NCBI GenBank assembly: GCA_003342815.1
Contig: PTEX01000167.1
Location: 611,018-675,017 of the forward strand
DNA: 64,000 nt
DNA from: Eudromia elegans
Taxonomy: Eukaryota > Chordata > Aves > Tinamiformes > Tinamidae
Reading direction: 5' to 3'
Part shown: piece by piece, positions 23,542 through 34,809 of the stretch
Layout: the number at the start of each line of letters is the position of its first letter
Position numbering within the stretch: the stretch's first letter is position 1
Position numbers and translations under genes: made by a program
The notes under the pieces: generated by a model
What the model was told of the DNA's origin: nothing
What the model saw: only the letters and a program-made list of their open reading frames with translations
Database searches by the model: none

Positions 23542-25649
23542 CAGTAGCAGGGAATGCTTGACTTGGTTCTTATTGTTTTCACTCAGGGTGGAGGTAGGGG
23601 GCCTGCAAGAAACCCGTTTTACCACCTCAGTACAATTTCTGCTGTAAAGGAAATCTACACAACACTGAATGAAGCAGAGAATCATTTATTCTTTCTTTAT
23701 TAGCATTTTCTCCTCCCTCACATGAGAGTCTGTTGGAGTCAGGAAATTGCTGTTATTCAATATGCAAGCCAGAGGTTGTAATGACCATTTGGGAGGGTAT
23801 GACCAACAATTACAGCCCTTAATGAATAGGAGTAATCTAGTTGAGACTAAACACTAGTAGCAACTCCAGTGCTGTCTCTGGTTAAATTAAAAGAACAGCA
23901 ATGCAAAGGAAGTTAACAAGAATTAATTAGTTAGATTGAACTGAAAACCTACTCATTAGTGATGTTATAGGCAAAGTAAAAGCCTATCTTCAGTGCAATT
24001 AGGTAGACAAATGAATTGTACAACTGACTGATTCACACCTGCTAACAGCTACAGGCTATAGCTAATATGTATGGGATCCACTTTTTACAGTTCATGCATA
24101 CTTGCGTAGTTTAATGGATCTTGCATTCCTGAATTAGCCTTCATTCCTTCAGATTTCGTTTGTATATTTGATCCAAATGTTCCAGTGTTGCTCATAGATT
24201 CTGACGCGATGCGGCTGTCTGCAACAAGAAGGATTTCAGAGGGGACTGTGTAATTGTAACCTCTGCTCAAACTACACGATTATATAGAAGGGGTCTCAGT
24301 TTGCAGCTCTTCCTTCAGAAATTATTTTTTAAACTGTTTAAGGATTTATGTACTTAACAAGCTCTCACTTGTGTTGAAAATAGCCAGATCTCCACAGCCC
24401 AATCCTAGATTTCAGGATTTTGATGTCTAAGGGAAGAAAAGAAGCGGGAGGAAGAAGGCAAAATCCTCCACGCTGTGCCACAACCATTAGGCACCCGCAG
24501 GTCTCCCTGTCAGCAGAGGATGCTGCATTCCCTCGGCAGTCTGGGGGTTCATGAAATCTGACCGTAACTGCAACGATCCCTGCAGCACAAGGCACTTTGC
24601 CACTCCTCACCCTGCGCTGCCTTTTTCTGCATGTGAGACGAGTGTGCCGCTCACGCAGTGCCGAAGTGCAAACAGGGGAGCAGAACCAGGCTGCATTTTT
24701 TGGCATATCCTTTACTGGTCTTGCTGCCGAGTGAGCTGGGATTTAGTGAACGCAGCGGTTAATTTGCACCCTGCTTGTTCCGCATGGNGCAAGCGGCCGA
24801 GCTGCACAGTGCACTCTGGTCCCTCCTGATGCTGCCACGTTCTTTCTTCCAGGGTCTTATCTGGGGTTTTCTACTATGGTAGTATTTCACAGGGACCTGC
24901 CAGTTTCTAATGTTCCATAAGGCTGCCACAGTTTCCAGTTCAACTCTATATTAGGAAAAAGCTCGTTTACCTCATTGCCATGCACTCGTCTCTTGGACTT
25001 GCTGGTCTGGCCCTGTTGTGAAGCAGTGTGCTCTTCTAAAGGACTTTTATTTGTGAGCAAGGCTGGGCAAAACCAAAGCAGACACTGTGGGAAGGGTGTT
25101 TGAAGCTCAGTCTTTTTGAACAGAGCCTCCTCTTTTTAATATGTCACCATTTATTTTATTTTATTTATTTATTTTTTAACTGTCTATCTTAAGAAGAAAA
25201 TTCCCGTAAAGTGAGAGAGTTTGCACAGTAGAATAAATAACTTCTCTGACTTGACCAGTTACAGACTCTTTTTTTCTCATTTTAAAGGGAGAGGTTTGAA
25301 TATAAAGTGCTTGATTTAAAGATTTTTTATTAGTTCTTAACAAATGACATCTCTTATTTACACACATGAGACAGACTCTCTAAAAAACTGCCTGGATATG
25401 TATATCTACCAGTCAGATATACACATAAAATGGATTTTTTTTTGGACTGAAATTCCAAGTAAATGTGCCTATTACAAGAGAAAGACCCCTTTGAGTCCTC
25501 TAAAAGCTTTTTTGGTGTATGGCTTCAATGTATGTTTATGGGGTTTTTTTAAACAAATGGAGCCAAACCCAGGTTCAGTGTAATTCATATATATCAATGT
25601 ATGTATTTTATATGTATGTGTATATCCGTGTATATTTGTAGGCCCAGCC

Positions 25650-26345
25650 CTCGCCTAAAACTGGGGATAAGTGCACTAATCTTGCACGAGGACGGGCTGC
25701 ACTTGCCGCCCCGCCATCCCTGTTGCTTCCCAACGGCTGTGTCCCTGCTGGGAGCAAAACCAGCCTCCCTAAGGGAGGCGGCTGGAGAGGCGCGGCGAGG
25801 CGCCGCCCGGGCTGGGGGCTCCACGTGCGTCTACCTGTTAGCAACATGGCTCCCGGCTTGCACAGCGCCGGGGCCTCGGCGCCCAGCTGCGGCTCCACGA
25901 AAACCCCCGCTTCCCACAGCCCTGCCGGCCTCCGCGGGAAGGGCCGGCGGCACCGAGGGGCCTTCCCTCCCCTGCTCCAGGCTTGCCGGTGCCGCGAGGG
26001 CGAGCAGGGATATCGGGAAGCAAAACCCTCCAGAAGCTGCACGAGAGCATTGAACTCAGCATGTTTCTGATGCTGGGGCAAGGCTGCAGTCGTTTGAAAT
26101 GGCCCAATGGGTTTTTATCCAGGTTGGTTTTTAATGAAGTTATTTCCCTGCTGCCAGGCAGGCTTTAACCTTCTGGAAGAAGGGGCTCGTGGCAACGCTG
26201 CTGACACAAGCTCCCTGTAGGGTGCGGCCGCAGGGCCGCAGTGACGGCGCGGGCTCGGCGCGCGGGGTGCTGACCCAAGACGACGGGCGGCCCGCGCCGC
26301 CCGCCTCGCAAAGGGCACTTCTTGGTGGGCGTGCAGGGCTCGCTT
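25650..26345. other. Longest CpG-rich patch (about 700 bp)
   Basis: Dense CpG over about 700 bp between AT-rich flanks, making it the strongest candidate for a true CpG island in the window. Many overlapping frames on both strands are open for 90-157 codons, but none has a recognisable domain, so I treat them as GC shadows. A CRE-like half-site occurs in cagtgacggcg near 26,240. An unannotated (possibly non-coding) transcript could start here in either direction. Confidence 0.5.
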
Positions 26346-26574
26346 TGGCTCTACAGCCCAAGTTTTCTGTTCCCTCCTCTCTCGCTAGCACTTTCTCTCC
26401 AACCCAAACAGTTTCTATTTTTAATGCACTAGAGTGTTGAAATTTTAAGGCTATTTTAAAAAAAACACAAGCACGGAGATTAACCCAGCTAAGCAGAGGC
26501 CACAAGGAAACTCAGCTGCAGAGCCATCCCTGGGTCCCACCAAAGGTGCCTAGGGTCGTCTGGAGCTTGAGGTA

Positions 26575-26850
26575 GGAGCTCCTCCCCGCGCGGCGCTGCC
26601 TGCTGGCAGCCAAAGGCCAGAGGGACCAAAGTTCCCCTGCGTCCACCTCATCTCCAACGTCATCATAAGAGCAGAGAACAGGCCGGAGGCCACTAAACCA
26701 CGGCCTCCCCTAAGCAGTGTCCGTCAGGGAGTCCCTCCTCCACAAGCCGCCTCCTTCTCAAGTGCACGGGAGGGAGCAGAAGCGAGCGGCGAGGATGGGC
26801 CAACGGGCCGCCCGCCCGGCTCCATCCAGGTGCCTCCTGATAGCGCAGGT
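26575..26850. other. GC-rich patch
   Basis: A second GC-rich segment about 230 bp after the large patch, with several CpG clusters (cctccccgcgcggcgctgcc near 26,581; agcgagcggcgaggatgggc near 26,781). No coding or repeat identity is visible. It may be a satellite of the larger island. Confidence 0.4.
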
Positions 26851-27479
26851 TGGAAACCGCCATCGCTGACATAATGAGACTGATTAAAACCATCCCGTGT
26901 GCCTATGAGGTAGAGCATTAATTGAAAACGTGCAATTTGTGCAATAGGCAGTAGTGAACTATCTGCTTCTCTGAACTGCTTGGTGTTTGGGATGGCTCTG
27001 CCCATGGGGACCAGACACCTGCAGGCTGAGAGGGCTCTTTAGCTCTCCGTTTAGAGGAGTACAGAGTTTTAGAAAACGGTCTTTTTGATGCTTCCGGTAA
27101 TTCCAGCCCTGACTGGGCAGCGCAGCGATGGTTGTCACTAGGCTGCACAAGATGGCCACCTTCACCGGTGCCGCACATTGGGATTAAAACCTTGTTCTTG
27201 CTCTGTAAACAAATTCTTACCAAGGGAGCGACGGGAACACGGCTCTCACTCAGTGGCATAGGCATTTAGACTCGTAGATGAGCATTTCAGGTTCAACCCA
27301 GCAGAGAGCAGTGGTGGGTGTGCACACCAGACACATCTTGATAACGTGAACTTCCCACACCGAGAGCTTCAGTTGCTTTCTGGGGTGGGAAGGCTGTGAT
27401 TTTTTTGTTGTCCTCCACTGTGTTATTCTGAGTATAACACATAGTCTGCAGGCACTAACACACACACAGATGCATACAA

Positions 27480-27960
27480 ATTTAGTGAAATGCTTTATTT
27501 ATTGGAATTCATAGCCAGCTTCTTCTCCATTTTCATCTGTCAATGATAACCACATGATTGCTGCTGAATAAAATGTAAAATATCCGATAAACTTTGTCAT
27601 CATTAGATTCCAAGGATAAAAACACAAATATTTGACTTAAACATTTATTTACTTCCTAATTCTACAGTAATTTTTTATGTGTATCTCCCTAACTGTATCT
27701 GCCTGCACAATGAGTAAAGTGTTCATCCATTGTTATTGCTGTTAAGATCAGCACGCACATAATCAATCACAGAAAATTGTTTTATATTGTATGCAAAAGA
27801 TTATTAATGCCTTATTGTGTAAAAGCTTACCTAAGCTGATGTTCTCAAAACTGAAACATTTAATCACATTTGTCATATTTGGTTTTTCTGCTGAATATAC
27901 AAGACTGTGTAACACTAATTAAAACAGTGTGCAACAAAGAACACACTGGGAATAGATTGA
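27480..27960. promoter_or_regulatory. Possible conserved non-coding element
   Basis: About 480 bp of complex AT-rich sequence without simple repeats or transposon signatures. It is dense in homeodomain, POU and SOX-like words: cattgttattg near 27,730, atgcaaaagattattaatgc near 27,790, cactaattaaaac near 27,912. All frames are closed. This texture is typical of vertebrate developmental enhancers, but conservation cannot be judged from one genome. Confidence 0.2.
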
Positions 27961-29266
27961 TGAAGAAGACAGATGCACAGAGTGACTAGAGTGGAAATTA
28001 TATACACAGTGATTTTTTGGTAAAAGAGGGAAGATCAGTCCAGAGCAGAACCTCTATAGCTAAAGTCCATGAAATGTCTTGGTAGTATGAAGTCTGTGTT
28101 GGTCCTAAATTGAACAGGAACTACCAATATGCATCCAGCATCTCCTGAGACTTTGGACCATGGTAACGAGTTTTANATGAAACAGCTGGTCGAAGGTGTT
28201 CAAATACCACAGTGATGAGTAATGTGTGAACACGTGGGAAATTTGATGAGTCTCCTGAAATTTCTGTAGTGAAGGAAATCTTGAAATGGCAGCTTGCAAA
28301 GGCTGCTGAATCTGCGGCTGAGCTGTGGTCCTGATGCACCCTCAGACCTGGCCATGTCAGAGGACTGTGCTCTGTTCTTGCTCCAGCCTCCGACGTGGGA
28401 CATGGTGTTTGCATTGCGAAGGCGTCCGTACCTCCGTGTGAAAAGCGTCACACAGCCGGAGGGGTTACAGCCTTGCCTTTGATTCACTTGTTTTGGTGGT
28501 GCTTGATATTAACCCACATTAAACAGAAGTTGTGCTGTGTGTTGGGGAAAGACAGCAAGGAAAATAGAGCTGATTTTCTAGCTCATTTGATTGTGTTGCA
28601 CACAAGCTTGGAGTGTTTTTCAGATCCTTGGATGTTTCTTAGTTTATTGTACCCTGTGGTCAGTGACCTGGTAGGTTTCTGCTCCTGGTGCGGTGCTGGT
28701 TTTAGTCTTTGAGGATCTGTTCACATTTGTGAGGAGCAGGGAGGCCGGAGCTCCTGGCCGAGCATCTGTGGACATGGTGACACAGGTGGCGAGCGCGGAG
28801 GGAAGCGGAGCCCTCCCCATAGCCAGCTCGTACCCTTTCCCCCAGCACTTCCTTCCTTCAACGCATCTGAGTGACTAATTAGCCAGACGAGGCTGTCAGG
28901 CAGGAGGAATTGAATCGCTGACTCTCTATTCCCACAGCCATTTGAAGCCATTACTGCAGTGTTTGCTCCCAGCCCAGTGCTCCTTCCTCCGCTGCTGATG
29001 GGGGTGTTGGTGCTGTGACTGGGAATGGGAACTCTATTGTGGAAAGCACTGGTCTGGGAAAGGTTCAGGTACTTGTCCTGAGCTCCGCATTGCAGATGGG
29101 CCCAGAGCAGCCTTGGGTCCTGTGGGCAGGGGCTCTGAGCGCACCAGGTGACAGTGGGGACACTTTCCCTTTGGGCTCACCATGGTGTGAGACTATGAAG
29201 GAAATTGGTGTGCAGCTTTGGTGTTCTTATTTTAATAAGGAGATTAAGTGCAAAAGTACCACTGGA

Positions 29267-29288
29267 AGTTAATTAAGAGTTAATTAAG
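29267..29288. repeat. Tandem 11-bp duplication carrying TTAATTAA
   Basis: The unit agttaattaag occurs twice back to back (29,267-29,277 and 29,278-29,288) without a mismatch. Each copy holds the palindromic homeodomain core ttaattaa. It may be slippage, or a paired binding site. Confidence 0.85.
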
Positions 29289-32200
29289 GACTGGACAGAA
29301 TGTTTTACAATGAATGGCGCTTCATAAAGCAGGATATCAGAAAGATGATTGAGAGATAATACTGTAGTGTGAGAGTGTGCTCCTGGAAAAACATTCCCAA
29401 GTATTAAGCTCTGTAAGCTGGTGGAGAAGGGTATAACAAGGACTAGCAGCTTCCCAGATGGGGCATGACAGTCATGAAGCGACAAACAAGGCACGTACAT
29501 TTAATGATGAAAGTGGTTAGCCACAGGAAGAAGCTGCAAAAGGAAGGAGCAGGCCCTGTATGTCTCCAGTTTCTCCGAGTTGCGACCGGATGCCTTTTGG
29601 GAATATATGCTTTGCCAAATCCAAGTTATACTGGCTAAAATCAGGGATAACTGGATAAAGACTAAAGTCTGGTAATAAGTGCAGGGCCATGAAAGATGTT
29701 TTTCCAGAAAACATGAAGCAGTAGTGGCAACTCCCAGACATGCTAACATCCAAATAGATATGTGAAAACATGATTTACTTGGCTCCTCCTCACTGCCCAT
29801 TTTAAAACACCCAGAGTCACTATTGCCAGAGTAAAAGCTGGAGTCTAAGCCTACACTGGTGGTTGATGACAGCTCTAGCTATCTACATCCTAAGCACACA
29901 ACACAGAAACAAGAGGATTTTGTATGAGGTTGTTAGGAATTTTTGATCTTGTCTTACCATGCCTCTGGAGGCTAGATACAGTCCTTGGGCCTTTCCACCC
30001 AACCCAAGATGGTGGTATCTCAGTATATTGATGGCAGCTTCCAATTCTTCTCACCCTTGTGGAAAATATCCAGCAACCAGCAGGTAACACCAAAGCCCCA
30101 GTCCCAAAGAGACAGCTTTTGCTTATCTATTAGAATATGAATTACTTGAGCTTCAAATGCAAGCAGCATTCCCCCATGCCTACCTTCCTCAGAGGGTCTG
30201 ACATCTGCCTCTTTCATTTCCCTGCTCAAAATTGCTCAAGCTGACTATGGGAAGCGGTGCAACACCCTGCAGGAGCATTGACATGCGTTGCTAATTGTTC
30301 TGCGGAGTTTGACTAGTCCAGGTTGATGATATTTGTCACAGTTAATGTTTTTTGCAGTATTAGAAGGTTAGTTATCTGTAAGGTTCCCGGTTCACCAGAC
30401 TTTAATTTCCACATTGAAGTTTTATTTCTTTGCTACTGAGATTTGCAATTTTATCTGTATGAAAATAGGAAACTGTAACATGGGTGGTTGTCTGTGGAAA
30501 CAAAACCTACTGTGAAATTACTACCCTGAAATATAAAGTTCCTGTTCTTTCTTTTATCAGTAGCTAATTGGGTTACTAAAACGTTATATCAAAATTAGAG
30601 TAAACATAGCCTTGGAAAAGTCATGTAACTTCAGCGTGACAGGGGTACTCTTTCTGTTTTTGTTATGAGCATTTGACTTTGCAAATCATTTTCTAATTTT
30701 CTTTTTACCCCTTGGAACTGTCTGTGGGAGGTTCAGTTTGTTTTTTCTGCTCTGCTCTTCTGTCCCAAGTTGACATTTTTGCAAGTCTGCTCTGGTGTTG
30801 TGTATTAGCTCCACTTCTCACTGTTCCAATGTATTTTGCTGGGATAGACATGCATATTTAATAACTAGGAGAAGGGTTCTTTCTTGATGCCATGGAATTG
30901 GATTATCATCCCATTAGGCATGAGGCCTCATGTAACCAGGAACACTTAACTTCTGACCTTTGTGAGAAAGATCATTTAATTTAACCACTCTTTGTATACA
31001 ACTGAACCAGGTGAATCTGGGAAATTCTCTACTCAATTTTATGTTTGTTTAACAAATCAGGAAGGGCTTTTAGCTGGAACAGCTGTGATTTTCATCTCTT
31101 TTGATACTATCCTAATACATCCTCAAATCCCTGCCTAAGATTTATGTCCCTTATATGGGAAGAATTGCAAGGAGATAGACAGATAGATTAGATAGATTAC
31201 ATTCAACTATACGATATGGCTAGATGTTTATCAAAGCTCTCTAATGACCATATAAACCTAGATGATAATGCAGATTTGGCTATGGCTCAGTGCTTAGCTT
31301 TAAAATGAAAATGTCATTTGAAACCCAAATGAAAGGCGGCTTTTAGCTGCACTTGAGCAGCACACTGCAGGTTTGGGCGTACGTGGGTGGTATGTCACCA
31401 TTTCTGACCTCTGTGTGTGCAGCCCCCGGAGATGCAGTGCCAGCAGCGTGACAGGGCTCAGGCCGCTGCTCCGGCATGTGAATATCCCCTGTCCTACTGC
31501 AGCCTCTCAACGATTCTCCAGTCAGGCCTGTGGGTTCGTTGACCAACTGCAAGAATTTCTTGATAGAAACTGTCTCATTTGAACCATTACTCAAAAGCTG
31601 AAGGATATGGCTAAATTTGCCTGCACGATCCAGGTGTCCCTTGTGCGTTTGGGAAGACTGAGGAAGAGACAAAGCGATGAGCATATAGATTTGTACCGTC
31701 TTGGTGTATTTGCCTCCAGGCTTATTGGGAACACAGAGCTGGTTTTCACATTTTCTTAAGGGCATGGTTACCTTTAGTAAACAAGTGATAATACTTTGGG
31801 CAACAGCAAGGTCCAAATTCCCATTTATTGATATAAAAAACTGCCTATATCTTTGTGGAAGCAGGTACCTTCCTTTGGAGTTTCCTTCAGCTATTTAAAA
31901 TGCAGTAAATGTGTTCTGTATATCAATGGGAAACATCACATCCTTGAATTATTTACAACTATTTCCTAATGAGGAAATTGGGCTTTCTTTTCTGACTTCC
32001 GGCAGTAGCTTTCTGGTAGGGTGCTGTTTCATCGCACGAAGCAGCAAGGCACCTTTCCCTGTGCTACCTGCTGGAGTTCATAGCTTCCCTTGTACGCATA
32101 CATCTGAGCATGTAGTAAATGACAAATACAATTCGTATGGCCTATTAAATTCCTTTGGCACTTACAGAATGAGCAGAAGCCTAATATACCAGATAATTAT

Positions 32201-33294
32201 CTGACTTGTCTAGTCTGTTTCCATCTTAGAAACTATTAAAAATGTCCTGTGAGATTTTCCAAAGGAGAGCTTCCGTATTTATGGATATGCTCTTTCTCAA
32301 TAATGAACCTCACCGTGAGGTTTGAATACTTACACCTCAAAGTCCTTGTTTCAAAGCTGCATCAAGCAAAGGAAAGAGTTTTATAAGGGGCTAAAAAGGA
32401 AGCCAATCATCCATCCTTTTAAAACACTTTTAGAAAGCATTTTACTTTTAATATTTTAATATTTTTCAATGTGAATGATCACTAGGAGAATTATTTTTGT
32501 ACTTTTCTGTAGGTGCTTCACTTCATAGTTACTTCTATTGTTGCACATTTTCCTTCTGTGTTTTTGAAAGCCTAGCAACAAATGTATAAATATTTTTACC
32601 ATCCATCCAACCTAAAGCCTCCAATCCAAGGCATTATTAAAAGTTGTTCGAATGTTTTCAGGTGTGGTGAATGGGACTGAAATTAACCCCTAGAGGATAA
32701 TCTGTCTAATGGACTAAAAGTTGGTGGCAGAGTGTTATTCTTTTTCTCTGGTATATGAATTTGGATTGATTGATTTCCTAAATATTGAAAACCCAAATCC
32801 GGGAAATGTGGAAATCTTTTGACTTAACTATAACAAATGAAATTTGATTTTCAATCTTCTATATAAATATCTCTTACAGTGTTACAGGATATATTATTAT
32901 TTAAGTCCAGAAAAATATAGAATTTACAACTTCTTTACTCTCTCTTTTCTCTTTTTTTAAGCACAAGAAGAACTTTTCAGCCTTGATCCTGTGATAATCC
33001 AGCTTTGGGCAAACACACGTCTTTGCAGGGTAGTGGCGTGGGTTGGTCAGAGAGGTGTAACTAACTTAAAGGGCTGTATGGTAGTCTGCCTGCGTACACA
33101 TGTTCTTTCTTCTGTTCTCACCAGGACCACCGTGCCCTTAACCAAAATGAAACACACCATTTAGAAACTTGCCCTGGGTAATGATAAGACCCAGGATATA
33201 AATAAATGCCATGAACAGCCTTATTTTATTCAAGTTTAAAATGCCTTCAAAAACTTAGATGGGATCTTTTTTGCCCAGCCTCATGTTCTGTGAG

Positions 33295-33485
33295 GGGGGC
33301 GTAACCGCATCCGTGCTTGCTCAAGAATTCCGAGTGCCGCGGAACGGCGGCACAAGCCGCCGCGCCCCCGGGAGCTGCCAGCGTTATTGATACAGAGCCG
33401 CTGCCCTTCCCGCCTCNGGTGACCCGGCACTGCCGTCCTCGGAAATCGGGAGCGCCGCATTCGCAGCCTGCCCGTGCTGGAGCTG
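33295..33485. other. CpG-rich patch
   Basis: About 190 bp of dense CpG, followed abruptly at about 33,490 by AT-rich sequence. No ORF or repeat identity is convincing. Confidence 0.5.
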
Positions 33486-34084
33486 GGCTTTCACAACACG
33501 TAGTTTACACAACAATAATACTTATAGATCTTTCATATTTCTACAGAAATTAATTGCCTGTACCACAATGATTTATAGTCAGACTACACATGATTATTAA
33601 TTTTCTTGATGATTGTACCGGTGGGCGGCAACAAATCTACTCCTGATAGAGCTGGCTTTGAAATGCTGTGAGAACTAAAACGTCCATAAGGTAATAACAA
33701 CTAATTTTTACCTTAATCAACTTACACTTTAAAAGAATTTAATATAGGGCACTTGTGCCTTGTGGGGAAACTTGTTTGAAACATACTGTAAGGTGCTGAG
33801 TTATTTATGAGAATAATTATACGTTTGTTACTTCAGTTTGTACTGGGAAATCAGGTTCTGAAATTAGACCAAAATATCATTAAAAATGAACTCAGAGTTG
33901 TGCACGTTAGGAACTTTAGGAGTAGGGTAAATAGTATTTAACAGAGGAAAGTGCGGCCGTTATCAGGGAATCTCTAACAGAGGAAAGAACAGTGCTTATT
34001 AGGGAATATGAAAGCTTGACAAACTGAGCTCATATTTTCAGGCTTGTTTCTGCTTAATGACGCCTTTGGGCTAGAGCAGGATCA
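33486..34084. other. AT-rich non-coding DNA, possibly regulatory at its start
   Basis: At 33,490-33,650 the sequence is complex and AT-rich, with gaaattaattgcctg near 33,545 and atgatttatag near 33,570 (a PBX/HOX-like TGATTTAT word). The rest holds nothing I can name. Confidence 0.3.
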
Positions 34085-34142
34085 TCCCGCGTTCCAGTGA
34101 GCTCGCTGGCAATGGGGAGGAGGAGCNTGGGCGCGGGCGGCA

Positions 34143-34310
34143 GAGCCTCGCGCCACGTGGAGCCGCTACGCAGAGCCGCCATGTGGGAGCCGCCGCCACG
34201 CGGAGCCGCCATCACGCGGGAGCCGCCACGCGGAGCCGCCGCCACGCGAGAACCGCCAGGTGGGAGCTGCCACCATGCAGAGCCGCCACCCCGCGGAGCC
34301 GCCACACGCC
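34143..34310. repeat. GC-rich minisatellite, about 11 units of 13-17 bp
   Basis: About 168 bp consist of about eleven copies of a variable unit beginning gagccgcc and ending near cacgcg. Typical forms are gagccgccacgcg and gagccgccgccacgcg. Lengths alternate between 13-14 and 16-17 bp, apparently because an extra gcc comes and goes. Copies at the edges are more diverged (gagcctcgcg, gagctgccacc). Both strands give open, repetitive frames that I do not take as coding. The array lies inside a wider GC patch (34,085-34,370). Confidence 0.8.
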
Positions 34311-34691
34311 CAGGCCCGGCAGGCGCCCGCCGTGCGCCCCGGCTTGAGGAGAGCCACCTCACGGTCCCAGGCCCTCCTTTCCTCATCTGCAGAGCGCACT
34401 TCCCTTTGAGCCAGGAAAACTGGTGCTTAAGAGGCGAGTGGTTGTTATTCAGGAGGAGTGACAGGGGCTAAGTTTTGGTTCCAGAAACTTCTCTGCATTG
34501 GGCCCATGGACTGTCATCCTCTGACCATTTTGTGCAGAGAAGGCGTGCAAGACCCGAGCCAGCTGAGGGGAGCAGCGCCGCCTCAGCTTCCTTCAGGGAG
34601 CGCTTCAAGAGCACAGCGTATGTGACACGGCATGATCAAATGCCAGAAATACTTTGTTCTCTCTCTTTTTTTTTTCCCCGTGATTAGTGGT

Positions 34692-34753
34692 ATTATGCAG
34701 TTATGCAAATAATCTGTTATTTATATCTAGACACATTATGCAGTTATGCAAAT
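34692..34753. promoter_or_regulatory. Duplicated octamer (POU) element
   Basis: The 19-mer attatgcagttatgcaaat occurs twice without a mismatch, at 34,692-34,710 and 34,735-34,753, starting 43 bp apart. Each copy ends in the perfect octamer atgcaaat, bound by POU/OCT factors, preceded by a second half-octamer (ttatgcag). The spacer (aatctgttatttatatctag) is not repeated, so this is not simple slippage. Regulatory function is inference from motif and duplication. Confidence 0.4.
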
Positions 34754-34785
34754 ATTCCATAAATAATTAATATTTCCCAACGTTA

Positions 34786-34809
34786 TTTGGGGGGAAATAT
34801 TCCCCCAAA
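34786..34809. repeat. G/C-run inverted repeat
   Basis: Left arm tttggggggaa and right arm ttcccccaaa surround a 3-bp centre, pairing over 10 bp with one bulged G. It starts 32 bp after the duplicated octamer element. It could form a small hairpin or be a dimeric binding site. Confidence 0.7.

Larger units (their letters stand above)
20544..25648. other. Non-coding DNA
   Basis: About 5 kb with no gene I can support. It contains a SINE, an AT-rich microsatellite and an inverted repeat (listed separately). Moderate GC rises occur near 22,225-22,385 and 24,430-24,680. A donor/acceptor-flanked minus-strand frame near 21,050-21,145 (after gtgtccacag) is short and unrecognised. An A/T microsatellite of attt/atttt units lies at about 25,149-25,178. 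Confidence 0.45.
26851..33294. other. Non-coding DNA
   Basis: About 6.4 kb with no gene I can support. A minus-strand frame of 157 codons at 31,343-31,816 is the longest outside repeats and GC patches. It lacks any recognised motif, and its length is near what chance gives in this much sequence. A short GATA-type microsatellite lies near 31,175-31,200. Confidence 0.4.

Noticed and set aside
25601-26107. Overlapping open frames of 90-157 codons on both strands
   Set aside because: They coincide with the CpG-dense patch, are open in most frames at once and have no recognisable domain. This is what GC-rich sequence without stops looks like.
31343-31816. 157-codon minus-strand frame
   Set aside because: No family motif, no consistent splice sites, and a length that chance can produce a few times in this much six-frame sequence. 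Worth a homology search but not callable.
34054-34471. Repetitive protein frames (PPRGAA-type on plus, GGSAWR-type on minus)
   Set aside because: They are translations of the GC minisatellite, open on both strands because the unit lacks stop codons.
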